NCBI GenBank assembly: GCA_017622495.1
Contig: JAGAQY010000057.1
Span: 62,001-126,000, forward strand
Length of the DNA: 64,000 nt
Direction of reading: 5' to 3'
Source: Bacteroidaceae bacterium
GTDB lineage: Bacteria > Bacteroidota > Bacteroidia > Bacteroidales > Bacteroidaceae
The translations under genes and the position numbers were made by a program. The notes under the pieces are model-generated. The model was not told where the DNA came from, did no database searches, and worked only from the letters and a program-made list of their open reading frames with translations. Every line of letters starts with the position of its first letter. Position 1 is the stretch's first letter. Of this stretch, positions 44,768 through 53,005 are shown piece by piece.

Positions 44768-45780
44768 GTCAAATAAGTGTAAAGAATATAAAGTTGGCCA
44801 CCATACAGATGGTCGGAAATAAAACAAGAGGAGAAGGATTGTCGGCTGCATTGACTTTAGCAGACGTGAGTGGATCGAGTGATTTCCTGACTAAACTGAT
44901 AGAGAAGTCGTTTACGATGGATGATTTGAAGTGTTTTAGTTACATTGAGAGCGTGGATCTGAATCCCGTATATCAGTTTGCATCGAAGATATTTGATGAC
45001 AATGAGGCGTTTCTGAAGCAGTCGGTCAATATGGCGACTTACCTTTATGACCAGAGCGTACATCCCAACATCAGAAGCGGGGAATTGTATGTATTGCTGC
45101 TGGAGTGTGAGTATAAGAAGAATGCAGTGGAGGCCATTGCTATCCTGAAATCGGAGAAGAAGGATCCTTTCTTGGCAACAGATAATGATGGCAGGGAAAT
45201 TTCTGTCAGGACTATCTATGGTACAGGAATGAAAGGACTGGATAAAGGATGCCTGATTCTGAATGTTGACAGGGAGAATGGCTATGTGGTCGGGACTGTT
45301 GACAACACTAATAATGGTAGTGATGCGCAGTATTGGACGGACAGCTTCCTGCATGTGACGGATTGTGACGATGACTATCATCAGACCGTGAAGTTGATGG
45401 ATATGTGCAAGGGGTTCGTGAAGCAGCAGGATGGTATTTCGGATATTGACCGTGCTGTTGCTGCGAAGAAGACTGCCGATGTTTTTGCTTTAGGCGAGAC
45501 AATACAGATGGATGCTCTTGCTGATATGATTTGTCAGGACGATAAGCAGAAACGGGAGTTTGCCGCCTATAGAGAGGCATTTGAGAAACAGAACGGCGGA
45601 TTTGCAGACGAGGTGAACGTGGTGAAGAAAGCCGCTATCAGAAAACCGGTGACGAAGATGACAACTTTGAAACTGGGGGCGGACTTTGAGGTGAAGGTGC
45701 TGAACCCTGAAGCTAAGATTGAGGGTGGCGTTGACAAGAAGAGCGGGAAGAAGTATTATACGCTGTATTACGAGGGGTAA
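44764..45780 (+). CDS. NA37/NdpA-like nucleoid-associated protein
   Basis: This 338-residue protein has the layout of the 37-kDa nucleoid-associated family (YejK/NdpA). It has an N-terminal domain with DNEAFLKQSVNMATYLYDQS, a central beta-rich part with GELYVLLLECEY, and an extended lysine-rich end (KKAAIRKPVTKMTTLKLGADFEVKV). The assignment is from pattern only. It overlaps the ATPase gene by 4 bp (ATGA) and directly abuts the PRTase gene, so it belongs to the same transcript. In defence islands NA37-like proteins accompany nuclease systems, possibly binding the chromosome or phage DNA. It could belong to the ABC-3C system on its left or the retron-like module on its right. Confidence 0.55.
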   Translation: MSQISVKNIKLATIQMVGNKTRGEGLSAALTLADVSGSSDFLTKLIEKSFTMDDLKCFSYIESVDLNPVYQFASKIFDDNEAFLKQSVNMATYLYDQSVHPNIRSGELYVLLLECEYKKNAVEAIAILKSEKKDPFLATDNDGREISVRTIYGTGMKGLDKGCLILNVDRENGYVVGTVDNTNNGSDAQYWTDSFLHVTDCDDDYHQTVKLMDMCKGFVKQQDGISDIDRAVAAKKTADVFALGETIQMDALADMICQDDKQKREFAAYREAFEKQNGGFADEVNVVKKAAIRKPVTKMTTLKLGADFEVKVLNPEAKIEGGVDKKSGKKYYTLYYEG

Positions 45781-46989
45781 ATGGACTATAACAAGGCGAT
45801 AGAGAGTGTATGCTTCAAATTCGGGCACGCAGTGACTGAATATGACGTGTTCCGCTGGCTCAGGAATTTTGATGAGAGCGAGTGGACTATGGCCTTGAAT
45901 GTGCTTGACAAGGTGGTCTATTATTCGTCGGACATGATAGATGAGACTCTTGAATATCAAATAAATATGATTATTGAAGAGAATCCGGGCCAGCATATAT
46001 ACATCTTGCCTTCAGGAAATGTAGGGAAGAGTGGTCATGCAATGGCTTATCATGCTAAGAAAGTGATAGAGAAACTGAATTTGCCGGAGAGTGTGCTGTC
46101 GCTGCTTAACCTCAAGAATTTGAAGGATATAAAGAAGGATGCAGTCATCGCATTGCTTGATGACTTTTCTGGCACAGGAGAGTCTATTAAGAAATTCTAT
46201 GAGAAGAATGTTAAAGGCACAGTAGATGGGAAACCTATTAAGGTGTGTGCTTTGACTGTGGCTTACATGGAAAAAGCCGAGAAGACACTTCAGGAAGATT
46301 GCGGAATCGATATGTATGGCACTCTTCATAAGCCAGCATTTGTAAGAAGAGGCTCTGTGTTCGGATATGAGAAAAGCATGATACAGGTTCGAGATTTCTG
46401 CTTTAAGAAAGGGGAGATGTTGCTCCCGAACTGGAAGAATGAGGATTTGAAGCCATTGGGATATAAGAACAGTCAGGCACTTGTTTGTTTTGAGCATACT
46501 ACACCCAACAATACGTTACCCATCCTCTGGTATGAAATGGAGATACCAGAGACGGACAAGAAGTGGAATGCCATATTTCCAAGATTCGCCAATTCGCGAA
46601 TAGAAAGGGGCCGGAGGTTGAGAATGAGTTCGAATTTCTGGTTGTCGGCAATGAAACATACGAAGTTGGCTAATATAGAATGGGGACAATATCACACAAC
46701 AGACTCTTTACGGCTTATCAGTTGGATAGCGCAGAAGTATCACCAACGGAGTGATTACTATATAGCACAAGTGTTAGGCATCAGCATACAAGACCTTGAA
46801 GGTATAGTAGCCTTAGGGAAGAGCAAAGGCTTGATTGACGATAAGGGCAATATGACTAGTGAAGCTCGTACCATCTATGAAGAGATTAGGAAGAAAGACC
46901 ATATATTGGAGCATGAATTGCAACAAAGCATTTCAGACCAGAATGTTGGAAAAGTATATGTACCAAAGTCGTTCCGAGGGATGACCTGA
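45781..46989 (+). CDS. Phosphoribosyltransferase-like protein with C-terminal winged helix (PRTase-CE type)
   Basis: This 402-residue protein begins directly after the preceding stop. The central PRTase fold (about 70-200) has the PRPP-loop-like motif LLDDFSGTGESIKKFY starting near Asp127, and upstream QHIYILPSGNVGKSG. The middle block LVCFEHTTPNNTLPILWYEM followed by WNAIFPR is a feature I associate with the PRTase-CE family of conflict proteins. The C-terminus (about 315-375) is a winged helix-turn-helix (SWIAQKYHQRSDYYIAQVLG). PRTase proteins with a wHTH are effectors of some retrons (type III in the scheme I recall). The retron-like RT 154 bp downstream makes that the most likely role. 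Confidence 0.7.
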   Translation: MDYNKAIESVCFKFGHAVTEYDVFRWLRNFDESEWTMALNVLDKVVYYSSDMIDETLEYQINMIIEENPGQHIYILPSGNVGKSGHAMAYHAKKVIEKLNLPESVLSLLNLKNLKDIKKDAVIALLDDFSGTGESIKKFYEKNVKGTVDGKPIKVCALTVAYMEKAEKTLQEDCGIDMYGTLHKPAFVRRGSVFGYEKSMIQVRDFCFKKGEMLLPNWKNEDLKPLGYKNSQALVCFEHTTPNNTLPILWYEMEIPETDKKWNAIFPRFANSRIERGRRLRMSSNFWLSAMKHTKLANIEWGQYHTTDSLRLISWIAQKYHQRSDYYIAQVLGISIQDLEGIVALGKSKGLIDDKGNMTSEARTIYEEIRKKDHILEHELQQSISDQNVGKVYVPKSFRGMT

Positions 46990-46994
46990 ATTCT

Positions 46995-47138
46995 TTAGAT
47001 TAGCAGTATCTGTACAGACAGAAGCCTGCGTCCGTTTGATGCAGGAAAGTTAAAGCCACATTACATGATTTCTATGTCACACCCCATGGGCGCGACACAG
47101 AAGTCGCCGAAAGGCGCTTGATAAAAGAGTAATTTGAA
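46995..47138 (+). ncRNA. Candidate retron ncRNA (msr-msd) between PRTase and RT genes
   Basis: The 154-nt gap is unusually structured. TTAGC, the sequence found at the branching position in retron msr RNAs, lies at 47000-47004. It is followed by hairpins TCTGT/ACAGA (47009-47022) and CCTGC/GCAGG (47025-47045). Next comes a 12-bp imperfect stem GATTTCTATGTC/GACACAGAAGTC (47067-47105) capped by CCC-CAT-GGG, then CGCC-GAAA-GGCG (47105-47116). The ends (AATTCTTT and AAAG-AGT-AATT) are weakly complementary, as a1/a2 would be. No ORF or promoter is seen here. Confidence 0.5.
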
Positions 47139-47143
47139 GAAAG

Positions 47144-48241
47144 ATGGGATTCCCAAGGAACGATTTCATAACGGAGGCTAAATTTCAGGGCCGATCACAG
47201 CAGTTCATCACAGAGGCATTGAGGTATGCTGATGTGTTGGACGGTAAAGGTCTGCCTGTGATTTTCGACACTTCGCATCTGGCTTTTATGCTGAATATGA
47301 GTCATCGAGACCTTGTACATATAGCGTTTATGGCATCGGTGTTTTATAAATACTTTGCCATCAAAAAACGTAACGGGGGATACAGACGTATTATGGCTCC
47401 ATACATGCATCTACGCCAAATACAGGTGTGGATTAACAAGAATATATTAAGTAAGGTACAACAGCCAGAATTTGTGACGGCCTTTGTGAAGGGTAGAAAT
47501 ACACAAATGAATGCGAGGTTGCATGAAAACAGGGCTTATGTGCTAAAAGTAGACCTGAGCAATTTCTTTGAGAGTATCAATGTAAGACGGGTTTGTGCGG
47601 CATTTATGTGGATGGGATATGAGAGTAGTGTGGCATCATGTTTGGCGAAGTTGTGTACTGCCAAAATCGATGACTACAAGTATGATATGCTTAAAGAACA
47701 GCCCGAGATACAGGCCCTGTTTGATGAACTGATGCAAAGGCATGAGCCGTTTTTGATTCAGGGTGCACCCACGAGTCCCGCATTGGCAAACATCGTATGT
47801 GGGAGGTTGGATAAGAGGATGAAGCGATTGTCGCAGGAGATGGGATTCAATTATTCGCGATATGCAGATGATATGACCTTTTCGGCTGAGGATAGGGCGA
47901 TGTTGCCGAAAATCAGCTTGATTAGGAAAATTGTGAAGGAGGAAGGCTTTACGCTGAATGAAAAGAAGACCGAACTGTTGCATCAAGGCAACAAGCAGAT
48001 GGTAACGGGGCTACTTGTTGATGGACGGGTAAGGGTGCCCGGAACTTATAAAAGGGATATTATGAGACATATCCACTTTTGCCAGAAATATGGCGGACGC
48101 GGTCATTTTGATAGGGTGATGCATGGAAAAGCGTATGGCAGGGAATGGTTGGAAGGTAGGATAAGATATGTGTATTCTGTGGAGCCGGAGGCGGCAAAGA
48201 AGATGTGGATGGAGTTTGAGAAGATTGACTGGGGGTATTGA
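47144..48241 (+). CDS. Retron-type reverse transcriptase
   Basis: This 365-residue RT has the full domain series: GGYRRIMAPYMHLRQIQVWI (RT1/RT2), VLKVDLSNFFESI (RT3), QGAPTSPALANIVCGRLDKR (RT4) and the catalytic YADD at residues 240-243 (RT5). NEKKTELL (RT6) is followed by QMVTGLLVDGRVRVP (RT7, with the VTG triplet characteristic of retron RTs). It has no maturase or endonuclease domain, arguing against a group II intron. The length is typical for retrons. The spacer before it looks like a structured RNA. The PRTase-wHTH gene upstream and the HEPN-like gene downstream are possible effectors. It would make multicopy single-stranded DNA as part of a phage-sensing toxin/antitoxin-like complex. 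Confidence 0.88.
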   Translation: MGFPRNDFITEAKFQGRSQQFITEALRYADVLDGKGLPVIFDTSHLAFMLNMSHRDLVHIAFMASVFYKYFAIKKRNGGYRRIMAPYMHLRQIQVWINKNILSKVQQPEFVTAFVKGRNTQMNARLHENRAYVLKVDLSNFFESINVRRVCAAFMWMGYESSVASCLAKLCTAKIDDYKYDMLKEQPEIQALFDELMQRHEPFLIQGAPTSPALANIVCGRLDKRMKRLSQEMGFNYSRYADDMTFSAEDRAMLPKISLIRKIVKEEGFTLNEKKTELLHQGNKQMVTGLLVDGRVRVPGTYKRDIMRHIHFCQKYGGRGHFDRVMHGKAYGREWLEGRIRYVYSVEPEAAKKMWMEFEKIDWGY

Positions 48242-48247
48242 GAAACT

Positions 48248-48952
48248 ATGAAAAATTATTTGGATTACTTTTTGGAACAGCGAATGAACTCTGCTGATGG
48301 CGAAGAGATAAAAGGAGCTTTGGAAGCTATCAGTATCGAGGAGAAAAAATGTCTTGAACTGTTCAAAATACAGATAAGTCATTGCCAGCAACAAGTAGCA
48401 TTGATTGGTGAGAGAATTACTGCAGGGTGGCATACTCATGAACTGATGGTTAAGAAACGTGCTTTTGAGGAACAGGAGTATGTACTGAATGTCGCAGCGC
48501 AAATCCAGCAGTGTTCGTATGAGACCAAAGGAATTCAGAAGTTGCTATATTTTGAAAAGAATGAAAGTAGTAAGGAAAGAATAGCTGTTGAAGCTTCTGT
48601 GATGATGTATGAATGGTGTGAAGATTTGAATGAACTTACCGGAAAGAAGTATCAAGATATAGCCCAAAGGTTGTTGTCGCAGGCTGCGTTGGCCAAGACC
48701 AGAATTGCCAGGAAGAAACTGGTAGATTTCTTTAAACAGGAGAAACCTGTGCTTTCTGAGATACGGCATAACACAGGGGCACATCGAGAACATGACTTCA
48801 TGAAGCAAATGGAAGTGTTGGAAGGTGCTGGTTGGTCAGACACGATTGAACGACTGCATAGATTTGAGGAGGTTACATTGGAGTTAGGGAAGACAATGAA
48901 ACCATTAATGGATGCAGGGCTGAAGAAAATAGGGGAGGCTTTTGGGAAATAA
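48248..48952 (+). CDS. HEPN-like protein downstream of the RT
   Basis: This 234-residue all-helical protein starts six bases after the RT stop. The segment EIRHNTGAHREHDFM contains Arg173-x5-His179, which fits the R-x4-6-H motif of HEPN ribonucleases. The second half of the protein is a helical bundle, as expected for HEPN. The first 70 residues form a separate helical hairpin. I do not recognise a named family. The tight coupling to the RT suggests an accessory or effector gene of the retron-like module, possibly an RNA-cutting toxin. It is the last gene of the island; a new promoter follows 10 bp after its stop. Confidence 0.5.
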   Translation: MKNYLDYFLEQRMNSADGEEIKGALEAISIEEKKCLELFKIQISHCQQQVALIGERITAGWHTHELMVKKRAFEEQEYVLNVAAQIQQCSYETKGIQKLLYFEKNESSKERIAVEASVMMYEWCEDLNELTGKKYQDIAQRLLSQAALAKTRIARKKLVDFFKQEKPVLSEIRHNTGAHREHDFMKQMEVLEGAGWSDTIERLHRFEEVTLELGKTMKPLMDAGLKKIGEAFGK

Positions 48953-48961
48953 TATTATGCA

Positions 48962-48996
48962 TTTGAATAAAACAAAGGTTAAATACGTTAATTTTG
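48962..48996 (+). promoter_or_regulatory. Promoter of the LRR gene
   Basis: TTTG (48962-48965) and TAATTTTG (48989-48996) are separated by 23 bases, close to the Bacteroidetes -33/-7 spacing. It marks the right-hand end of the defence operon. Confidence 0.6.
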
Positions 48997-49069
48997 CCTC
49001 CTTATTTCTGACATTCTCCAACCCTCAATCCACCTCTCTATCGTTCAATGTATAAGTTGTTGATTATCA

Positions 49070-50473
49070 ATGCTTAATGTATTCGAGGATTGCAGCAGCC
49101 TCACCTCCATCACCATCCCCGAGAGTGTGACGAGTATTGGAAACTCTGCTTTCTATGGCACAGCATGGTATGACAATCAACCCGATGGGATAGTATATGT
49201 AGGCAAGGTTCTTTATAAATATAAAGGAACAATGCCCGCGAACACGAGCATAGAAATAAAAGAAGGGACAGTTAGCATTAGCCCCTATGCTTTCGAGGAT
49301 TGCAGCAGCCTCACCTCCATCACCATACCCGAAAGCGTGACGAGCATTGGATACGATGCTTTCAAAGGTTGCAGCAGCCTCACCTCCATCACCATCCCCG
49401 AGAGTGTGACGAGCATTGGAAGTTCTGCTTTCTATGGTTGCAGCAGCCTGCGCTAAGTAATCAATCTCTCGGGCCTGGATATAAGGAAAGGCAGTAGTTC
49501 TCATGGATATGTAGCTTACTATGCGGAGAAAGTGATAACGCCGGATGACGTCATCGACAAATACTGTTTCCGCACCTCAGAGGAGAGTACGCATCATCTC
49601 GTTGGCTACTACGGCAATGACTCTATACTGAATCTCCCCGAAGACTACCATGGCGATGATTATATCATCGGTACCGAGGCATTTGCCGACGACACAAGAA
49701 TAGTGTCTGTAAATATCCCCCAGACCGTAGGCAAGATTGGTGCCAGCGCCTTTGCCCGATGCAGCAAGTTAGTATCTGTAACTATCCCAAGAGGCGTGAT
49801 GAGCATCGGTGACAACGCTTTCGAGAACTGCACAAGCCTGGCGGCAATCGTCATCCCTCAAAACATGCTGACGATAGGCAGCAAATCCTTTGCAGGATGC
49901 AGCAGCCTGGCCTCGGTAGAGTTTAAGGAGGGTGTAGAGACCATAGGCAAGAATGCTTTCGCGAACTGCACGAGTCTCGCTACCCTCATCTTCCCCGAGA
50001 GCTTGACGGCAATCGGTGACGGAGCATTCAAAGGCTGTAGTGGGCTGAAGACAATACTCTTCAGCGAGAACATCGATGCCTACGGCAGCAATGTGTTCGA
50101 GGGGTGCGATGCGGTGGAGACAATGACGGTAAAGGGTAGCGTGATGCCCACCGTGCCCTCGGACAAAATCACCAGCATCACCCTATACAGCCCTGTGCCG
50201 CTGGAGACGGCCGAGTTTGCCAACAAGGTGTACCGCAACGCCACCGTATATGTGCCCCAAGGCTCACTCGAGCGCTACCAAGCAGCAAGTGTATGGAAAA
50301 ACTTCTGGACCATCAAGGAGTTTGATCCTACAGGCATTGAGCAATTGACAATTGACAATGGACAATTGACAATTTATGACCTGAGCGGTCGTAAGATTGA
50401 GGTAGAAGATTTGCGTGAGTTGGAGAAGGGTGTGTATATCATTAATGGCCGTAAGGTTCTTATTAACGATTAA
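49070..50473 (+). pseudogene. BspA-type leucine-rich repeat surface protein broken by a TAA
   Basis: Both halves read in one frame. The first (49070-49456) has LRR_5 repeats of the type CSSLTSITIPESVTSIG and ends at TAA in SSLR-stop. The second continues directly as VINLSGLDIRKGSSSHGYVA, then more LRR units, and a sorting-domain-like tail (IYDLSGRKIEVE...KGVYIINGRKVLI). A single G-to-T change from GAA would explain the stop. The N-terminus lacks a signal peptide and begins mid-repeat with an upstream stop at 49061, so the 5' end is also missing. Translation of the second half could restart at the ATA/ATG-like codons near 49532. The family mediates adhesion. Decay by both truncation and nonsense mutation is the simplest reading. 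Confidence 0.75.
50342..50375. repeat. CAATTGA repeat inside a reading frame
   Basis: Four near-copies of CAATTGA/CAATGGA encode QLTIDNGQLTI in the linker before the C-terminal sorting-like domain. It is the same repeat family as the intergenic tract at 10376. Confidence 0.8.
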
Positions 50474-50501
50474 CGTTAAACGAGACCCTGATATATAAAC
50501 A

Positions 50502-50549
50502 ATCCAGCGGACTCAGCCTCTTGGTAGGCGAGTCCGCTGGATGTTTCTT
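50502..50549. terminator. Hairpin between convergent genes
   Basis: ATCCAGCGGACTC (50502-50514) pairs perfectly with GAGTCCGCTGGAT (50530-50542), and an inner AGCCT/AGGC extends it. GTTTCTTT follows. It lies between the + strand LRR gene and the - strand barrel gene and may serve both. Confidence 0.8.
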
Positions 50550-50575
50550 TATGTCTCTCTCTTGATGTTCTCCTC

Positions 50576-51193
50576 TTAGTGACAGAAGATAAATCCTATA
50601 TAGGCTCTTGGCCCGGTGGGAAGGTATAGTTCCTTACCGCCAATGCCATTGAGGTAGTCGAGCTTGAGGGTGAGGTGCAGCTTGGAGCTTACGATGTAGT
50701 CGCACCCGATGAAGGGGTAGATGGCTACGAAGGGCTCTTTGTGAAAGTAGGCTTCTGGCTCTGCAGCCCAGTCTTTCTTGCTGCCTTCAAACATGAGGAA
50801 GTCGGTGGTGGTACCTCCACCTACAGTAACACCGAGGTAGGGGGCAAAGCGTCCCCAGGTCCAGGTGTAGTCGGCCAGGAGGCCTGCCCAGAAGGTCTTC
50901 ACGTAGCTGCCGTTATCAAGCTGGCCCATCGAGGAGGTGTACCCTTCGGTACCTACGCGCCAATGGTCGCCCAAGCGCAAGCGGATGACTCCGCCTATGC
51001 CTTTTGTCACTCCAGTGGCTTGGTGGGCGAGGGGAGCGATGTTGCCACAGAGGTAGCCGGCATGAAGCATCATGCCACCGTCGTAGCCACGGATGAGGCG
51101 TTTGTCGTTACTGTCGGTTGCCATGGCTTGGCTGCCTGCCAAGAGCAGGGCGATGAGGGTGAGCATTCTGCTCAGTCTGTAGATTTTTTTCAT
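50576..51193 (-). CDS. Small outer-membrane beta-barrel protein
   Basis: This 205-residue protein has a signal peptide (KKIYRLSRMLTLIALLLAGSQAMA). The mature part consists of alternating hydrophobic and aromatic strands, such as GVIRLRLGDHWRVGTEGY, FAPYLGVTVGGGTT and HLTLKLDYLNGIGG, consistent with an 8-stranded OmpA/OmpW-like barrel. No enzymatic motif is visible, and I cannot name a family more exactly. It follows the acyl-CoA ligase gene on the same strand with an 83-bp gap, so joint expression is possible but not certain. Confidence 0.65.
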   Translation of the reverse strand: MKKIYRLSRMLTLIALLLAGSQAMATDSNDKRLIRGYDGGMMLHAGYLCGNIAPLAHQATGVTKGIGGVIRLRLGDHWRVGTEGYTSSMGQLDNGSYVKTFWAGLLADYTWTWGRFAPYLGVTVGGGTTTDFLMFEGSKKDWAAEPEAYFHKEPFVAIYPFIGCDYIVSSKLHLTLKLDYLNGIGGKELYLPTGPRAYIGFIFCH

Positions 51194-51276
51194 AGTTGGT
51201 GGTTGTTGATTATTAAGAAAGCCTCAGAGCACTCAGCGTGCTCTGAGGTTGTATTTAAGGAATCAGGGGAGTGGTA

Positions 51277-52983
51277 TTATTTCTTCTTCTCCTGCTCTTT
51301 CTTCTCATTCTTGCTGTACTGCTCCACGGTAGGTGCCGAATCTTTGTACTTGAAGCGGCGTATCTTCTGTGTGGCGGTCTTCTCGAAAGGCTCTTTCATC
51401 ACCTCTACGGAGCTTACTTGTGATGACTTGTTGACGCTCTTGTTCACGTCGCCAAGGAGCTTGGCCTTCCAGGAGTCGAGCTTCTCGTAGAACTTGTCTT
51501 CAAACTCGCTGTCCCAGTCGATGTAGTTCTCCATCGGCTGCACCAGTGCTACGAGGCGTCCGTCACGCTCTACGACGATAGATTCGCTCACGCCCTCCAC
51601 GTTGTTGATGACGTTCTCAATCTCTTCGGGGTAGATGTTCTCGCCCGAGGGGCCGAGTATCATGTTGCTGTTGCGGCCCTTGATGTAGAAGCGGCCCTTC
51701 TCGTCCTGTACGGCGATGTCGCTGGTGCGGAACCATCCGTCTTCGGTGAACACGCTCTTCGTGCGCACGGGATCCTTATAATACCCGAGCATCACGTTGG
51801 GACCCTTGGCTACCACTTCGCCTTCGCCTGTCTGCGGATCTACGTTGTGGAGCTTCAGCTTGACGTTGTATACGGGGTAGCCGAACGAGCCTACTGCACG
51901 CCAGCGGTTCATCGAGTAGCCCAACAGAGGAGAAGTCTCGGTGAGTCCGTAGCCGATGGCATAGGGGAAACCGGCCTTGAGGAGGAAGCGCTCTACCTCG
52001 GGGTCGAGCTTGGCACCGCCGATGCCGTAGAACGACATGTGTCCGCCGAAGGTCTTCTTGATCTTCATGCCGATAATCTTGCACATCAGGCCGTTCATGT
52101 GCTCATTCATCCAGGTGAGCGTGCGGCTCTTCTTGATGGTGGGGAGCACACTGCCCTTGTATACCTTCTCTATGATCATGGGTACGGTGAGCATGGTGGT
52201 GGGCTTTACAATCTTGAGAGCCTTCATCAGGAGTGATGCCACAGGGGGCTTGGGCAGATAGTATACGGTAGCTCCGCAATACATGGGGTAGAGCATGCTC
52301 AGCGTCATCTCCAAGGTGTGGGCCATGGGTAATACGGATAGCCAGCGGTCCTTCTCGGTACGCTTGCACGAGTGATAGCAGGTGATGACGTTCGATGAGA
52401 GGTTACGATGGCTTAGCACTACGCCTTTGGCACTGCCTGTGGTGCCTGATGTATAGATGATGGTGGCAATGTCGTCGGGGGTGGGGTTGGTGGTGCGTCC
52501 GTCGCAAGTGAACTTGTCGTCGTCAGACTTGAGCATCTCGAAGGTATCGAGGTCAAAGATGAGTGTCATCTTGTCCTTCACCTCCTGACTCACCTTGCCG
52601 ATGAGGCGCTGCGATACGAACAATACCTTGCTCTCTGAGTGGTTGATGATGTTGGTCACCTCATTCTCCGAACTGTCGGGCAAGATGGGTATGGCGATAC
52701 GGCCAAAGGGAACTACGCTGAAGAAGGCTACCGACCAGTTGGGCATGCTCTGCGACAGGATGGCAACCTTGTCGCCGGCACCGATGCCATATTGGGTGAG
52801 CTTCTTGGAAAGGCTGTCGCACTTACCCTTGAATGACTGGTAGGTGTAACCGCCTTCCTTGGTGTCGTACCACTGAGTATATTGGTTCTTGGCGTATGCT
52901 GTAGTAGCGTATTCGTACAGTTTGGCAATCGTGTCAACGTAATTTTCTCGCATACGCTGCATGCGCTTGTAGAGTTGGATCAT
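51277..52983 (-). CDS. Long-chain acyl-CoA/AMP-dependent ligase
   Basis: This 568-residue enzyme activates a carboxylic acid with ATP to an acyl-adenylate and then forms a thioester. The AMP-binding motif is TIIYTSGTTGSAKGVVLSH. Further landmarks are YGIGGAKLDP, GYGLTETSPLLGY (A5 region) and DGWFRTSDIAVQDEKGRFYIKGR (A8). The C-terminal lysine domain is shorter and highly charged (KNEKKEQEKKK at the end). It overlaps no gene but lies 22 bp behind a PlsC-like acyltransferase on the same strand, so the two likely form an operon for uptake or remodelling of fatty acids into phospholipid. The chain-length specificity is not predictable. Confidence 0.85.
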   Translation of the reverse strand: MIQLYKRMQRMRENYVDTIAKLYEYATTAYAKNQYTQWYDTKEGGYTYQSFKGKCDSLSKKLTQYGIGAGDKVAILSQSMPNWSVAFFSVVPFGRIAIPILPDSSENEVTNIINHSESKVLFVSQRLIGKVSQEVKDKMTLIFDLDTFEMLKSDDDKFTCDGRTTNPTPDDIATIIYTSGTTGSAKGVVLSHRNLSSNVITCYHSCKRTEKDRWLSVLPMAHTLEMTLSMLYPMYCGATVYYLPKPPVASLLMKALKIVKPTTMLTVPMIIEKVYKGSVLPTIKKSRTLTWMNEHMNGLMCKIIGMKIKKTFGGHMSFYGIGGAKLDPEVERFLLKAGFPYAIGYGLTETSPLLGYSMNRWRAVGSFGYPVYNVKLKLHNVDPQTGEGEVVAKGPNVMLGYYKDPVRTKSVFTEDGWFRTSDIAVQDEKGRFYIKGRNSNMILGPSGENIYPEEIENVINNVEGVSESIVVERDGRLVALVQPMENYIDWDSEFEDKFYEKLDSWKAKLLGDVNKSVNKSSQVSSVEVMKEPFEKTATQKIRRFKYKDSAPTVEQYSKNEKKEQEKKK

Positions 52984-53005
52984 ATTCTTTTGTTGTTTTT
53001 GGCCA

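Noticed and set aside
47144..48241. Group II intron-encoded protein
   Set aside because: The RT lacks maturase and endonuclease domains and has retron-type VTG and QGAPTSP features.
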